Assembly: GCF_003602235.1 (NCBI RefSeq)
Contig: NZ_QZVS01000065.1
Coordinates: 1-47,209 of the forward strand
Direction: 5' to 3'
Length of the DNA stretch: 47,209 nt
DNA from: Cryobacterium melibiosiphilum
Lineage (GTDB): Bacteria; Actinomycetota; Actinomycetes; Actinomycetales; Microbacteriaceae
Shown here: positions 7,658-15,258 of the stretch, one piece after another
Position numbering within the stretch: position 1 is the stretch's first letter
How the letters are laid out: every line of letters begins with the position of its first letter
Notes under the pieces: model-generated
Databases searched by the model: none
What the model saw: only the letters and a program-made list of their open reading frames with translations
Told to the model about the DNA's origin: nothing
Made by a program: the position numbers and the translations under genes

Positions 7658-8029
7658 TCTCGTCACCTCGCTGGGAAGCCCCGGCGATGCACTAGAGCCC
7701 AGCGAAGACTGCTGCCTCCACCGTCCCGCAAGAGGTTCCCCTGTGACACAACGTGGGCGCACGCCGCGGCCAAGTGGTTTGGCCCGGATCTGTCGCGTTC
7801 GTCGTCCGGCTTGCGAAACTGCATACGCACTTTGCTAGACGCGAGCTGGGACGTTCATCGGTGACACCTGCCGTGGGGTCAGATCGGAGCACTCGCCGGA
7901 GCCGGAGCCACGACCGGCGCCCCCAGCATCGCGGTAATCGCACCTCTCCTGCCGTTGTCAGCCGTCACCGTTAGAGAATCCGACGCGCGGCAAAGCTAGT
8001 CTCAAGGAGACGAACGGAATGAGGGGAAC
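7658..8029. other. Intergenic region containing J6
   Basis: Besides junction site J6, the region should hold the promoter of the lipoprotein gene at 8030. No gene is supported here. Confidence 0.4.
7721..7819 (+). repeat. Junction site J6 (long form)
   Basis: The left arm CCGTCCCGCAAGAGGTTCCC (7721-7740) continues into CTGTGACAC. About 60 bp later comes a right arm GTCGTCCGGCTTGCG (7801-7815). J8 has the same two-part layout, so this may be one long hairpin site of about 100 bp. Confidence 0.6.
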
Positions 8030-8551
8030 ATGGCAAACGCCGGATCCAAGTCCAGGGACGTCGGCCTTGTCAGTATCGGAGCGGCCCTGATCGCGATTGT
8101 CGCCCTCGCGGGCTGCTCCACATCGAGCTACGTCAATTGCCCCGCGATCGGGTGGGGCAATACGGTCGCTGTGACGCTCGACGGCGCGATCGGTGAGGTA
8201 AGTACGGTGCAGATGTGCATCGATGATCAGTGTTCCATTCCTGCACTCGGTGAGCCAGCCACGGATGAACCCGTGCAGGTGGAAACGCTGCGTCCGCAGG
8301 ATCGTGAGACGTACACGCCCAGTCCGTCGGCTTGGGAGAGTCCCTACTTCGCCTCTCAAGTCGATGATCACTCGTGGGAGATCGCGCTCACCATGGAGGT
8401 GCCGGAGAACGCGACTCTCCGAGCGCTTTCCGCAAACGAAGACATACTCGCCGAGAAGGGCGTGGCACTCGTCTGGGTGCGCGTCGGCGGCAGCGAACAG
8501 TGTGGTGGTCCGTCAGAAGCTGGCCCGGTCACCCTCACCATCGCCTCCTGA
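8030..8551 (+). CDS. Putative lipoprotein, paralogue of the one at 30974
   Basis: The 173-residue protein has a lipoprotein signal: KSR in the n-region, hydrophobic residues 12-26, and lipobox ALAGC with Cys29. The mature domain starts NCPAIGWGNTVAVTLDG and ends VWVRVGGSEQCGGPSEAGP then VTLTIAS. The lipoprotein at 30974-31408 has the same beginning (VCPTIGWDNTVTVELEG) and end (NWVRVGGTEQCGGPAETDP), with the Cys also at position 29. The ribosome site GAGGGG lies about 5 bases before ATG 8030. It is a single-gene module between J6 and J7. Function unknown. Confidence 0.8.
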   Translation: MANAGSKSRDVGLVSIGAALIAIVALAGCSTSSYVNCPAIGWGNTVAVTLDGAIGEVSTVQMCIDDQCSIPALGEPATDEPVQVETLRPQDRETYTPSPSAWESPYFASQVDDHSWEIALTMEVPENATLRALSANEDILAEKGVALVWVRVGGSEQCGGPSEAGPVTLTIAS

Positions 8552-8610
8552 CCGCCTGGACAGTCATCGGAGGACAGACCCCGCCGACCAGAGCGGAAGT
8601 ACCGTGCCTG

Positions 8611-8634
8611 GACGAGGTTCGGCTTACGCGAACG
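8611..8634 (+). repeat. Junction site J7
   Basis: GACGAGGTTCGGCTTACGCG has the centre GTTC and right arm CGGCTTACG. TTA at 8624-8626 is the TAA stop of the epoxide hydrolase on the minus strand. Confidence 0.65.
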
Positions 8635-9748
8635 CCGCAGTGAAGTGCGTCTGAACATCGTGCGCTACCCGGTCGGGTTCCTCGGCAGCGGCGAAATGGC
8701 CACCAGCAGCGGCGATTGACCATTGCTGGACGTTGTAGAGGCGTTCGTACCATTCGCGAGGCGGTGTCCCCGTAGGAGCGAACTCGTTTGCGAACACCGA
8801 GATGGCGGTCGGAACGCTCACGAAGTCTGTACCGGTCAGTGCCGTGCTGTGCCAGCGTGCATCGAAGTAGTCGCGCATTGATGGCGTGATCGAGTTTGTT
8901 GCCCAATAGAGCGTGAGGTTCGTGAGTAGGAAATCTGTCCCGAATTTCTCAAGGACGTCGCCGTCGCTGTCGCTCCAGGCTCGCCACTTCTCGATCAGCC
9001 ACGCGGCGAGTCCAACGGGCGAGTCGCTGAGCCCGTACCCGACAGTCTGAGGGCGCGTCGACTGGATAGAGCTGTATCCGCGCTCAGTGGCGTCCCACCC
9101 TTCCACGTGCTTGAGGTACGCCTTCTCTGCGGTGGAGAGAGGGTGGCTGTTCGCATCCAGGACAGGATGCATCTCCGGGGTGGTGATCATGATCCGGGTC
9201 GCCCGCTCGGGGGCAATGAGAGCGAGGTGGGTCGTTACGGCCGCGCCGAAGTCGCCGCCGATCGCTCCGAACTGCGAGTACCCGAGCTGCTCCATGAGGT
9301 TGAGCCATAGTCCTGCCGTGTAGGCGGCGTCGATCCCGACCCGGGCCGGGCGTTCGGAGAAGCCATAACCGGGAAGTGAGGGGATGATCAGGTCGAAGTC
9401 TTGGGACAGGCGATCCACGAGGGGCAGGAACTCGACGAAAGAGCTCGGCCAGCCGTGGGTGAGGATGAGTGGGGGCTTCCCGTTCCGCACGTGAATGAAA
9501 TGCACCTTGGTGCCCGATATCTCGGCCATGAAGTGCGGATAGCGATTCAGTGCTCGCTCCTGCTCACGCCAGTCAAAACCCTCAGCCCACTCATCTACGA
9601 GCGATCGCAGGACGGTCCGATCCGTGCCCTGACTCCACGGAGCTCCCGGCGCTTCATCGGGCCAGCGCGTATTCCGAAGACGATTGCGAAGATCACCAAG
9701 AACGTCATCATGGAGGTGGATGACAAAGGGTGCTGGGTTGTTGCTCAT
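8624..9748 (-). CDS. Epoxide hydrolase, alpha/beta-hydrolase fold
   Basis: The 374-residue protein has the N-terminal domain of microsomal-type epoxide hydrolases (LRNRLRNTRWPDEAPGAPW, about 20-38). The alpha/beta core follows, with oxyanion motif HGWPSS at about 98-103, nucleophile Asp166 in GAIGGDFGAA and the base His351 in GGHFAAAEEPD. The lid carries YFDARW. All three expected motifs are present and the length is normal for this family. It should hydrolyse an epoxide to a diol in the cytoplasm through an ester intermediate. Starting at ATG 9748, it stands alone. Its stop codon is part of junction J7. Confidence 0.92.
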   Translation of the reverse strand: MSNNPAPFVIHLHDDVLGDLRNRLRNTRWPDEAPGAPWSQGTDRTVLRSLVDEWAEGFDWREQERALNRYPHFMAEISGTKVHFIHVRNGKPPLILTHGWPSSFVEFLPLVDRLSQDFDLIIPSLPGYGFSERPARVGIDAAYTAGLWLNLMEQLGYSQFGAIGGDFGAAVTTHLALIAPERATRIMITTPEMHPVLDANSHPLSTAEKAYLKHVEGWDATERGYSSIQSTRPQTVGYGLSDSPVGLAAWLIEKWRAWSDSDGDVLEKFGTDFLLTNLTLYWATNSITPSMRDYFDARWHSTALTGTDFVSVPTAISVFANEFAPTGTPPREWYERLYNVQQWSIAAAGGHFAAAEEPDRVAHDVQTHFTAAFA

Positions 9749-10138
9749 CCTCGAATGATGCCAGTTCGCGGTATCGATTGAGAATTACCCCTAAGGGCGG
9801 GACAGCGACAAGCGCGGTCGATCACGCGTTCGCGCAGGTCTGGACCATCAATGCCGTAAGGCACGGGTAGATTACGGGCGCAGGAATTCGTCCCGCAAGC
9901 CGTTCCCAACTGACACGCCATCGGTGCGCTCGGGCGCCGGGTGGCTTGGTGCCCAATTCGTCGCACTCGTCGTCCGGCTAACGGGACGCCCGTTACTGAG
10001 GCCACGGGTGGGCAGGGGTAGCATTTCGGCGGCGTGAGATTGTTTCAGGTCAACTCTTTGGGTTGAAGTTTCAACTTTGGTGAGCTTCCCGCAGCGATGC
10101 GTGGATTGCTCCAGCATTCGATAGGCCATGATGAGGCA
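9749..10138. other. Intergenic region containing J8
   Basis: No gene is supported. It holds junction site J8 and, before it, a GCCGTAAGGCACGGG stretch around 9852-9866 that may be a decayed palindrome. Confidence 0.4.
9889..9988 (+). repeat. Junction site J8 (long form)
   Basis: The left arm CGTCCCGCAAGCCGTTCCC (9889-9907) is followed by a TGACAC stretch. After about 60 bp comes the right arm GTCGTCCGGCTAACGGGACG (9969-9988). The outer arms CGTCCCG and CGGGACG are perfectly complementary, so the 100 bp can fold into one long hairpin. Confidence 0.65.
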
Positions 10139-10567
10139 ATGCCGTTGTACCCGCATGTTGTAAACCGATTTGCAAATGCCTTTCCTGGTCTGGGTCTTGC
10201 TGTGTTCGCCGTATCGCAGCTTCCGCACGCCGAAAGCGCGTGGCTCTTCTTCATCATGGTCATCGCCGGAATGACATTAATGATCCGCGGGTACACGATG
10301 GGCGCGCGATGCAACGAGTCCGCGGTAGTCGTCTATGGACTCCTCTCGACATGCACCATCGCGAAGAGCGACATCACGTCCGGGGACACCGATGTGAACA
10401 CTTTCCCCTCTCTCTGTTGGAGAACCGCGGGCAACAAACGAAGGTGGACCCCAATCGTTGCTTTGTGGGGAGTCGATGGGGAGTTTCACTTCATCCGTCT
10501 GCTCAAGATACGACGACTAGAACAACTCCGCGGCTGGCTTGAACGCGGACCAGGTCGCAAACGGTGA
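10139..10567 (+). CDS. Small membrane protein of unknown function
   Basis: About 142 residues with two hydrophobic segments (about 15-30 and 35-50: AWLFFIMVIAGMTLMIRGYT) near the N-terminus. A soluble part follows with SLCWRTAGNKRRWTPIVALWGV and a basic C-terminus. The layout, two membrane helices followed by a small beta-rich domain, resembles bacterial PH-domain membrane proteins, but this is only an impression. ATG 10139 is chosen; ATG 10097 is in frame and would add 14 residues. No operon partner is visible. Confidence 0.55.
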   Translation: MPLYPHVVNRFANAFPGLGLAVFAVSQLPHAESAWLFFIMVIAGMTLMIRGYTMGARCNESAVVVYGLLSTCTIAKSDITSGDTDVNTFPSLCWRTAGNKRRWTPIVALWGVDGEFHFIRLLKIRRLEQLRGWLERGPGRKR

Positions 10568-10742
10568 CACAAAGACCGAATTGAACCTCTAAAGGTTGGT
10601 GAAATGGACAGTTTCGCGGCCAGTGCACCCGTCCACGACGATGGGGGCCAGCGGCATCGACACATCGTCTTGCGGCGGTCTAAACATCGGCTGGGCCACC
10701 CGATATCGTGGACTTATCGATGGAATGAGACGGAGCGACACA

Positions 10743-11345
10743 GTGACAAGTCTGTTTGAGCGCTGGAAGATAACCGATCCGCGAGCGTGGACAACGGAGG
10801 CCGTTGAAGGTTGGCTGGAAAAGGAATTTCGGGCCTATGAGATCCCGTTGGCAGCGATTTCCGGTGAGGACTACCGCAATGATGAAGAGGTCCGTGAAGA
10901 CCTGATCTACAAGCTGTACACAATCACTCATCCTGATGTACTTCAACGCCTGTACAGCGCAGAAGAGAAAGCGATGAAAGACTGTGGTCCTGAGGCCTAC
11001 GAGGACTATTGGAGGAGCCTGTTTCTGACGCAGAATAATCGCCCGGGTGCCGAAACGGCGCATCCGGCATTGACGGATGCGACGTGGCTGGCCTACAACT
11101 TGTTGACGATTCAACACGCGCTGGGGCAGCGCACGTCGATTGTTCTTGAACGCGAAGCTGGTCAGGTGACCGGGGCCAAAGTATATGGAATGTCCGATTA
11201 CCTCAGCACATTCTTGGTCGCGGTGACCGGTTACCGGGAAGCCGGAACCAACGAGCGTAACTACTATTCCATGGTCACTGGCGACGTGAATGATGTCGGC
11301 TTCAACTGGTACCTCGACTGCTTGGCGCGCCACGAAATGATCTAA
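10743..11345 (+). CDS. Hypothetical protein
   Basis: A soluble acidic protein of about 200 residues, not recognised. It has no signal peptide, membrane segment or known motif. Aromatic-rich stretches such as EAYEDYWRSLFLTQNNRPG and GFNWYLDCLARHEM suggest a globular helical protein. GTG 10743 is preferred because GGAG lies seven bases upstream; ATG 10725 (MRRSDTVTSLF) is the next choice, and the frame remains open to 10596. It precedes junction J9. Confidence 0.6.
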   Translation: MTSLFERWKITDPRAWTTEAVEGWLEKEFRAYEIPLAAISGEDYRNDEEVREDLIYKLYTITHPDVLQRLYSAEEKAMKDCGPEAYEDYWRSLFLTQNNRPGAETAHPALTDATWLAYNLLTIQHALGQRTSIVLEREAGQVTGAKVYGMSDYLSTFLVAVTGYREAGTNERNYYSMVTGDVNDVGFNWYLDCLARHEMI

Positions 11346-11398
11346 TCGCGCGGTGGCTGCTCGGTGAGTCCTATTCGCACCGGACCAGAGAAACCTTC

Positions 11399-11427
11399 CG
11401 TTCCGCTCAGGGTTCCGCTAACGGGCT
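11399..11427 (+). repeat. Junction site J9
   Basis: TCAGGGTTCCGCTAACGGGC has a degenerate left arm, the centre GTTC and right arm CCGCTAACGGG. CTA at 11418-11420 is the TAG stop of the phosphotransferase on the minus strand. Confidence 0.62.
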
Positions 11428-12350
11428 CCCGGGCTACCGGAGGTAGGCGCCGAAAACTCTGGGTCGTTGACGATGCGCGCCAAGGTGGTCTGCCCGAGAG
11501 TGCTCATCCCTGGGTTCGACTCCCGGTAGTACCACACCAGGCCCATCGCCTGTTGGAACGCCCACGCAGCTCCACGCCACCATTCGAGGTCATCGCAAGT
11601 CAGCTCGCTACGGACGAGCGCTCGTCTCTTGTCATCGAGCAGGTGCCACGCGGCGACAAGATCGAGTGACGGGTCGGCCGGAGCGAACCCACCGCCATCC
11701 AGGACGCCAACCAGCCGGTCGCCCTCGACGAGGAGATTGCTCGGAGTCAAATCGCCGTGAGTCATCACCTCGCGGCCAGAAGGCGGCAAACTCCGAAACT
11801 CCATCCAGAGAATGCGTAGCCGATCGACGGGAAGCAACCCGGCGCTTTCTCGGAAACAGAGTTCCATCCACTCGTCGGAGTCCTTCAGATCTCCGCCGCG
11901 ACCAGAGCCCGCGAAGTGGCGTCCCTTGGTTGCCGCGGCGCGAAGCGAATGCACGAGGCCGGTGAGGTCATGGGCGAACATGTTGGAGTGCGCTAAACCT
12001 TTGGGCGTTGCCACGGCCCCGTGTAGCCACGTCTGTACAGACCATGGCAGGGGGAAGCCGTAACCCGGATTGCCTACGACCATGGGCACCGGAGTCGGGA
12101 CCGGACAACACGTCGCCAGCTCGCGCATTGCTGAGGCTTCTCGGTTGAGTTCGGAGGACATATCAGCTGGCTCAGCGCAGCGCAGCGGGAATCGTGCCGT
12201 GAAGTCGGCACCGATTCGAAAGATGGCGTTCACCGTGCCGTCCGTCACGATGCGACGGACGGGTTCAAGGCGCCATTCGGGAAACTGGTCTGATATCAGC
12301 CGGCGAGCTACTTGCTCGTCAATGTGCAACTCGTCGTCGTGCATAGCCAT
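11418..12350 (-). CDS. APH-family phosphotransferase
   Basis: The 310-residue protein kinase-like enzyme belongs to the aminoglycoside phosphotransferase/choline kinase group. MTHGDLTPSNLLVEGD (from about 196) has the catalytic Asp200 and the following Asn. The metal-binding motif normally DWxDA reads LDGGGFAPADPSLDL (217-231); the first Asp is kept but the aromatic residue is replaced by Gly. Such enzymes phosphorylate aminoglycosides, macrolides or other small hydroxylated compounds, and the substrate cannot be decided here. It is a one-gene module between J9 and J10, and J9 provides its stop codon. Confidence 0.85.
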   Translation of the reverse strand: MAMHDDELHIDEQVARRLISDQFPEWRLEPVRRIVTDGTVNAIFRIGADFTARFPLRCAEPADMSSELNREASAMRELATCCPVPTPVPMVVGNPGYGFPLPWSVQTWLHGAVATPKGLAHSNMFAHDLTGLVHSLRAAATKGRHFAGSGRGGDLKDSDEWMELCFRESAGLLPVDRLRILWMEFRSLPPSGREVMTHGDLTPSNLLVEGDRLVGVLDGGGFAPADPSLDLVAAWHLLDDKRRALVRSELTCDDLEWWRGAAWAFQQAMGLVWYYRESNPGMSTLGQTTLARIVNDPEFSAPTSGSPGAR

Positions 12351-12379
12351 TCAAGCTACGCTAACGGATTTGAGCGATT

Positions 12380-12408
12380 GTCCCGCAGGGGGTTCGGCTT
12401 ACGGGCGG
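12380..12408 (+). repeat. Junction site J10 (complete)
   Basis: Both arms are present: left TGTCCCGCAGGGGGTTC joined directly to right CGGCTTACGGGCGG. TTA at 12399-12401 is the stop of the EamA fragment on the minus strand. Confidence 0.7.
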
Positions 12409-12758
12409 TTGGTGCTCGGCATCGCCTCGACTGTTTCTGGTCCAACTTCACGGTCCTCGGCGGAGGGTGAGCCTGACGCGATAGAGGTGTTTCGCACGGT
12501 GATGACGGCGCAGAGAATGACGGCGATGCCGCCAATGATGGTCCGCCAGTTGAGCTCTTCGCGGAGGAGTAGCGCTGTCCAGAGGATGTGCAGGGTAGGT
12601 CGGGTGCGTTGCACCTGGCTGACCTGGGCCATAGCCCCGATGGCCACTCGCGGTACGAAAAGCGGCAGCCCGGGTGAAGATGCTCACCACTCCGAGGTAG
12701 GCGAACGCCGCCCAATGAGCCAATGCGTTATCGAGGGCTGGTCGATGACGGTAATTAT
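12399..12758 (-). pseudogene. Degraded 3' fragment of an EamA transporter gene
   Basis: This is a truncated copy of the last third of the transporter gene at 20035-21048. The stretches HWAAFAYLGVVSIF and MAQVSQVQRTRPTLHILWTA match WAAFAYLGVVSMF and MAQVSQVQLTQPVLSIVWAA of the intact copy. They lie in two different frames, separated by a one-base insertion near 12670-12690. A further frame change lies upstream, where VIDQP matches VDQPP. The 5' two thirds are missing. The copy keeps the last membrane helices only and cannot be functional. Its stop is inside J10, so the module was probably intact when it joined the array. Confidence 0.75.
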
Positions 12759-12790
12759 TTAAGTGAGAATAACTCAGCTGAGACGAGTGA

Positions 12791-13315
12791 TCACGACTGA
12801 GGACACGCCTGATTCAGGTCCTCCCAAGTATCACGTCCGACTTCTGACGGAGAAACGAAGCTGTACGCATACCAGCCATCCCCGGACGGGTACTCCTCGA
12901 TGAAAACAGTCTTCGACGGCGCACCCGGGATCTCAACCCCTTCCGCTCGCAAGCAAGCAGCCCGGGCAACCTCGCCCTTGTACAACTGATCCCAATCAGC
13001 TTGAGAATACTCTTCAAACGAGCTCGGGCCGGTCACGGGAAACCGCTCTCCACATTCGACGGCCGACGCGTCATACTGATCTGCCTGATCCGTCGACGTC
13101 TCGCCACCGTACGAGTCATCTGACGGGTAGTACGTGACGTCCCACCCTTCCGCCTGCATACATCGAGCTATCTTGGCCGATCGAGTCTCGGTCCTATCGG
13201 TCCCCTCGTTCGCGGACGCGCCTGTGTCAGATTCTGGAGACACGCGGTCGGCCGTGCACCCGAGTAAACAAGCGGCGACCACCGTACCCAGGAGATCAGG
13301 TCGACCGCGCAACAA
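12791..13315 (-). CDS. Putative lipoprotein
   Basis: The 174-residue protein has a lipobox CLLGC with Cys20 after a short hydrophobic stretch, followed by a Ser/Thr/Asp-rich linker (ESDTGASANEGTDRTETRS). The mature domain has KIARCMQAEGWDVTYYPSDD and a second similar unit VARAACLRAEGVEIPGAP. Each carries a Cys in an ARC/AAC-L/M-x-AEG pattern, so the domain may be a duplication or be held by a disulfide. I do not recognise a named family. The start is uncertain: TTG 13315 gives a typical signal peptide and no ATG is available. Confidence 0.6.
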   Translation of the reverse strand: MLRGRPDLLGTVVAACLLGCTADRVSPESDTGASANEGTDRTETRSAKIARCMQAEGWDVTYYPSDDSYGGETSTDQADQYDASAVECGERFPVTGPSSFEEYSQADWDQLYKGEVARAACLRAEGVEIPGAPSKTVFIEEYPSGDGWYAYSFVSPSEVGRDTWEDLNQACPQS

Positions 13316-13363
13316 GAAAATGTTGGCCCCATTGCTGATCGCAACACCGCCCTTGGCGCTTAG

Positions 13364-13401
13364 GAGTTGGAGTTGGAGTTAGGGTTACGGTTAGGGTTGT
13401 C
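13364..13401 (+). repeat. Short TTAGGGTT-like tandem tract
   Basis: GAGTTGGAGTTGGAGTTAGG is followed by GTTACGGTTAGGGTT. The degenerate 6-bp repeats GAGTTG and GTTAGG look telomere-like by chance. The tract is in the leader, or in an extended N-terminus, of the MFS gene. Confidence 0.5.
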
Positions 13402-13405
13402 CAAC

Positions 13406-14635
13406 GTGAGCCCCAATCCCGCACCAACCCCACCGCCGGTGTGGCGCGCTGCAGGAATGCCGGCGCTACTTGTTTTCACGGCCGCTGGATTCGCCGGTTT
13501 CTCTGCCCTCCTACCCGTCGTACCCCTTTGGGCGGTAACCGGCGGTGCGAATGAGGCCGGTGCCGGTCTCGTCAATGGAGTGTTGCTGCTGGCAACGGTT
13601 GTGACGCAGCCGTTCGTTCCCCGACTTCTCAGTCGTCTAGGAACCGGTCGCGTGTTGGCCGCTGGCCTGGTGCTTCTGGGGGTTCCGTCGTTGCTGTTTC
13701 TTTTCTCTGACCATCTGAATTGGATTTTGCTCCTCTCAATAGTGCGTGGCATAGGGTTTGGTGTGCTCACCGTGGCCGGATCGACCGTGGTGGCCAATCT
13801 CGTACCGCGTGCCCAACACGGTGCAGCCATCGGGGCCTGCGGTGCGGCAATCGCGGTGCCGCAAGTAGTTCTTTTCCCCCTCGGGCCATGGATGTCCGAG
13901 TCAGTGGGATTCTGGGCAGTTTTTGCAATCGGCACCCTGCCGATTCTGGGCATCAGTTCTGCGCCACAACTGGCCCGTGTTCTGCGGGAACAGACAGCCG
14001 AACGCGCTCTTCAGCCGCCGACCGAACCCACGACAACGGTGAACAACACGGGGACTGGGGGGCGGCTTCTGCTGGGCAGCCTCCTTGGCCCCATGCTTCT
14101 CCTTGGTGGCGTCACACTGGCCGGCGGTGCGCTCATCACCTTCGCGCCACAGATGAGTTCAGCGCCAGCCGCGACGGCCGGCGGACTCGCGCTGCTCACC
14201 TTCAGCGCGGCAGTGACTCGGTGGGGCGTTGGCGGACTAGCTGATCATTATGGCGCCCAGCGCTTTTTGTGGCCGCTGGTGCTGATATCAGTCATCGGTC
14301 TTATTCTCACCGCCACCGCGGTCGAGAATCCTGACGCGACGAGCATCCTGCTCTTCCTTGCAGGGCTGATCTTAGTCGGCATCGCTTTTGGTGGACTCCA
14401 GAACCTGACCCTGCTGCTGTCCCTCGCCGCGGTGAAACGGGGGCAGTACGGCACCGCCAGCGCTGTGTGGAACATAGGATTCGATTTGGGCACGGCAGTG
14501 GGCTCAGTGCTGATCGGTACACTCGCTGCCGGGCTGTCATTTTCCACGGCACTGCTCGTCGCGGCCGGCATCTGCCTCGCTACGCTTCCGCTCGCGCTCC
14601 GTGGCAAACCGCGCTACCCGCGTGCAGACATATAG
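13406..14635 (+). CDS. MFS transporter
   Basis: About 409 residues with 12 predicted membrane helices. The first is LLVFTAAGFAGFSALLPVVP and the central loop is at about 195-220 (REQTAERALQPPTEPTTTVN). The second half repeats the fold, with RWGVGGLADHYGAQRFLWPL at the conserved loop 8-9 motif G-x-x-aD-x-x-G. It is probably a drug or metabolite efflux permease; the substrate is unknown. GTG 13406 (SPNPAPTPPPVWRAAG) is preferred because the frame upstream is the repeat tract at 13364-13401, but TTG 13367 is possible. No clear ribosome site is present. Confidence 0.85.
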   Translation: MSPNPAPTPPPVWRAAGMPALLVFTAAGFAGFSALLPVVPLWAVTGGANEAGAGLVNGVLLLATVVTQPFVPRLLSRLGTGRVLAAGLVLLGVPSLLFLFSDHLNWILLLSIVRGIGFGVLTVAGSTVVANLVPRAQHGAAIGACGAAIAVPQVVLFPLGPWMSESVGFWAVFAIGTLPILGISSAPQLARVLREQTAERALQPPTEPTTTVNNTGTGGRLLLGSLLGPMLLLGGVTLAGGALITFAPQMSSAPAATAGGLALLTFSAAVTRWGVGGLADHYGAQRFLWPLVLISVIGLILTATAVENPDATSILLFLAGLILVGIAFGGLQNLTLLLSLAAVKRGQYGTASAVWNIGFDLGTAVGSVLIGTLAAGLSFSTALLVAAGICLATLPLALRGKPRYPRADI

Positions 14636-14744
14636 CGGGTTGCGGATATCTCTCTCGACACGAGGCTCTAGCCAGGTCTCGACCCATAACAGGAAGAAGA
14701 ATGCCCCGGACTTCGGCGGAAGTTCTGGGCAATTTTAGTGAATG

Positions 14745-14781
14745 CTGTCTAGCGGAAAGGGGACTTGAACCCGCGACACCA
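14745..14781 (-). other. tRNA 3'-end-like fragment
   Basis: On the minus strand GGGTTCAAGTCCC is a perfect T-arm core, preceded by GGTGTCGC as in many tRNA variable loops. No matching anticodon or D-arm is found upstream. It may be the remnant of an attachment site made from a tRNA 3' end, or chance. Confidence 0.3.
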
Positions 14782-15199
14782 TGATGATCTTGAACTGCAT
14801 CTTCCCCACTTATCGAGCCTTCATTCACCCGTCGATCCCAGGAAATAAACTTGATCAGCGATCACCATGTTCACCCAGGGCCGACTGTCCGAGATATCCG
14901 CGGCAGGCCATTGCAACCTGTTATATCGGTTGGTGTCACGGAAGGTTTTGTCGGTCTTACAGGGTGAACGAAAATGATACTTTCAACCGTCTACAGGGTG
15001 CGTCCATACACTGAATGTTACGACAATTCATTATGAAACATGATCCTCCTACCGACTGTCTCAAGTCACGGTACGGGCGCACCACTCATCACATCAGCAT
15101 TCACCAGTAACACGCAGAAATCGAACATCCACGCCGGCAGGCTGACCAGTCATAATTCTAGGCGCGCTAACGGTCTGCTAGGCTGCGCGAAGCATTGGT

Positions 15200-15239
15200 A
15201 GTCATTAGCAGTCATTAGCAGTCATTAGCAGTCATTGAC
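15200..15239 (+). repeat. Four tandem 10-bp repeats before the PP-loop operon
   Basis: AGTCATTAGC occurs three times in direct succession from 15200 and a fourth, AGTCATTGAC, ends at 15239. They sit 20 bp upstream of the first start codon and have one helical turn spacing, which suits a regulator binding one face of DNA. Confidence 0.6.
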
Positions 15240-15249
15240 AATGAATTGC

Positions 15250-15253
15250 GGAG
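15250..15253 (+). promoter_or_regulatory. Ribosome binding site of the PP-loop gene
   Basis: GGAG five bases before ATG 15259 fixes the start of the operon. Confidence 0.6.
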
Positions 15254-15258
15254 AATAA

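Larger units (their letters stand above)
14636..15258. other. Long intergenic region upstream of the PP-loop operon
   Basis: No gene is supported in about 620 bp. The region is richer in A+T than the rest of the window. It contains a tRNA 3'-end-like fragment (about 14745-14781), a weak right-arm-like GCGCTAACGG at 15164-15173, and four tandem 10-mers just before the operon. The promoter of the operon should lie here. Confidence 0.5.

Noticed and set aside
13364..13401. Telomere-like TTAGGG tract as a replicon end
   Set aside because: It is short, degenerate and lies between two genes; actinobacterial linear replicons end in palindromes, not TTAGGG repeats.
13360..13953. Long open frame opposite the MFS gene
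   Set aside because: Its product is low-complexity Pro/Thr/Arg-rich and mirrors the codon pattern of the real transporter on the plus strand.
15235..15240. TTGACA as a -35 promoter box of the PP-loop operon
   Set aside because: It lies only 19 bp before the start codon, leaving no room for a -10 box and leader; it is part of the last tandem repeat.
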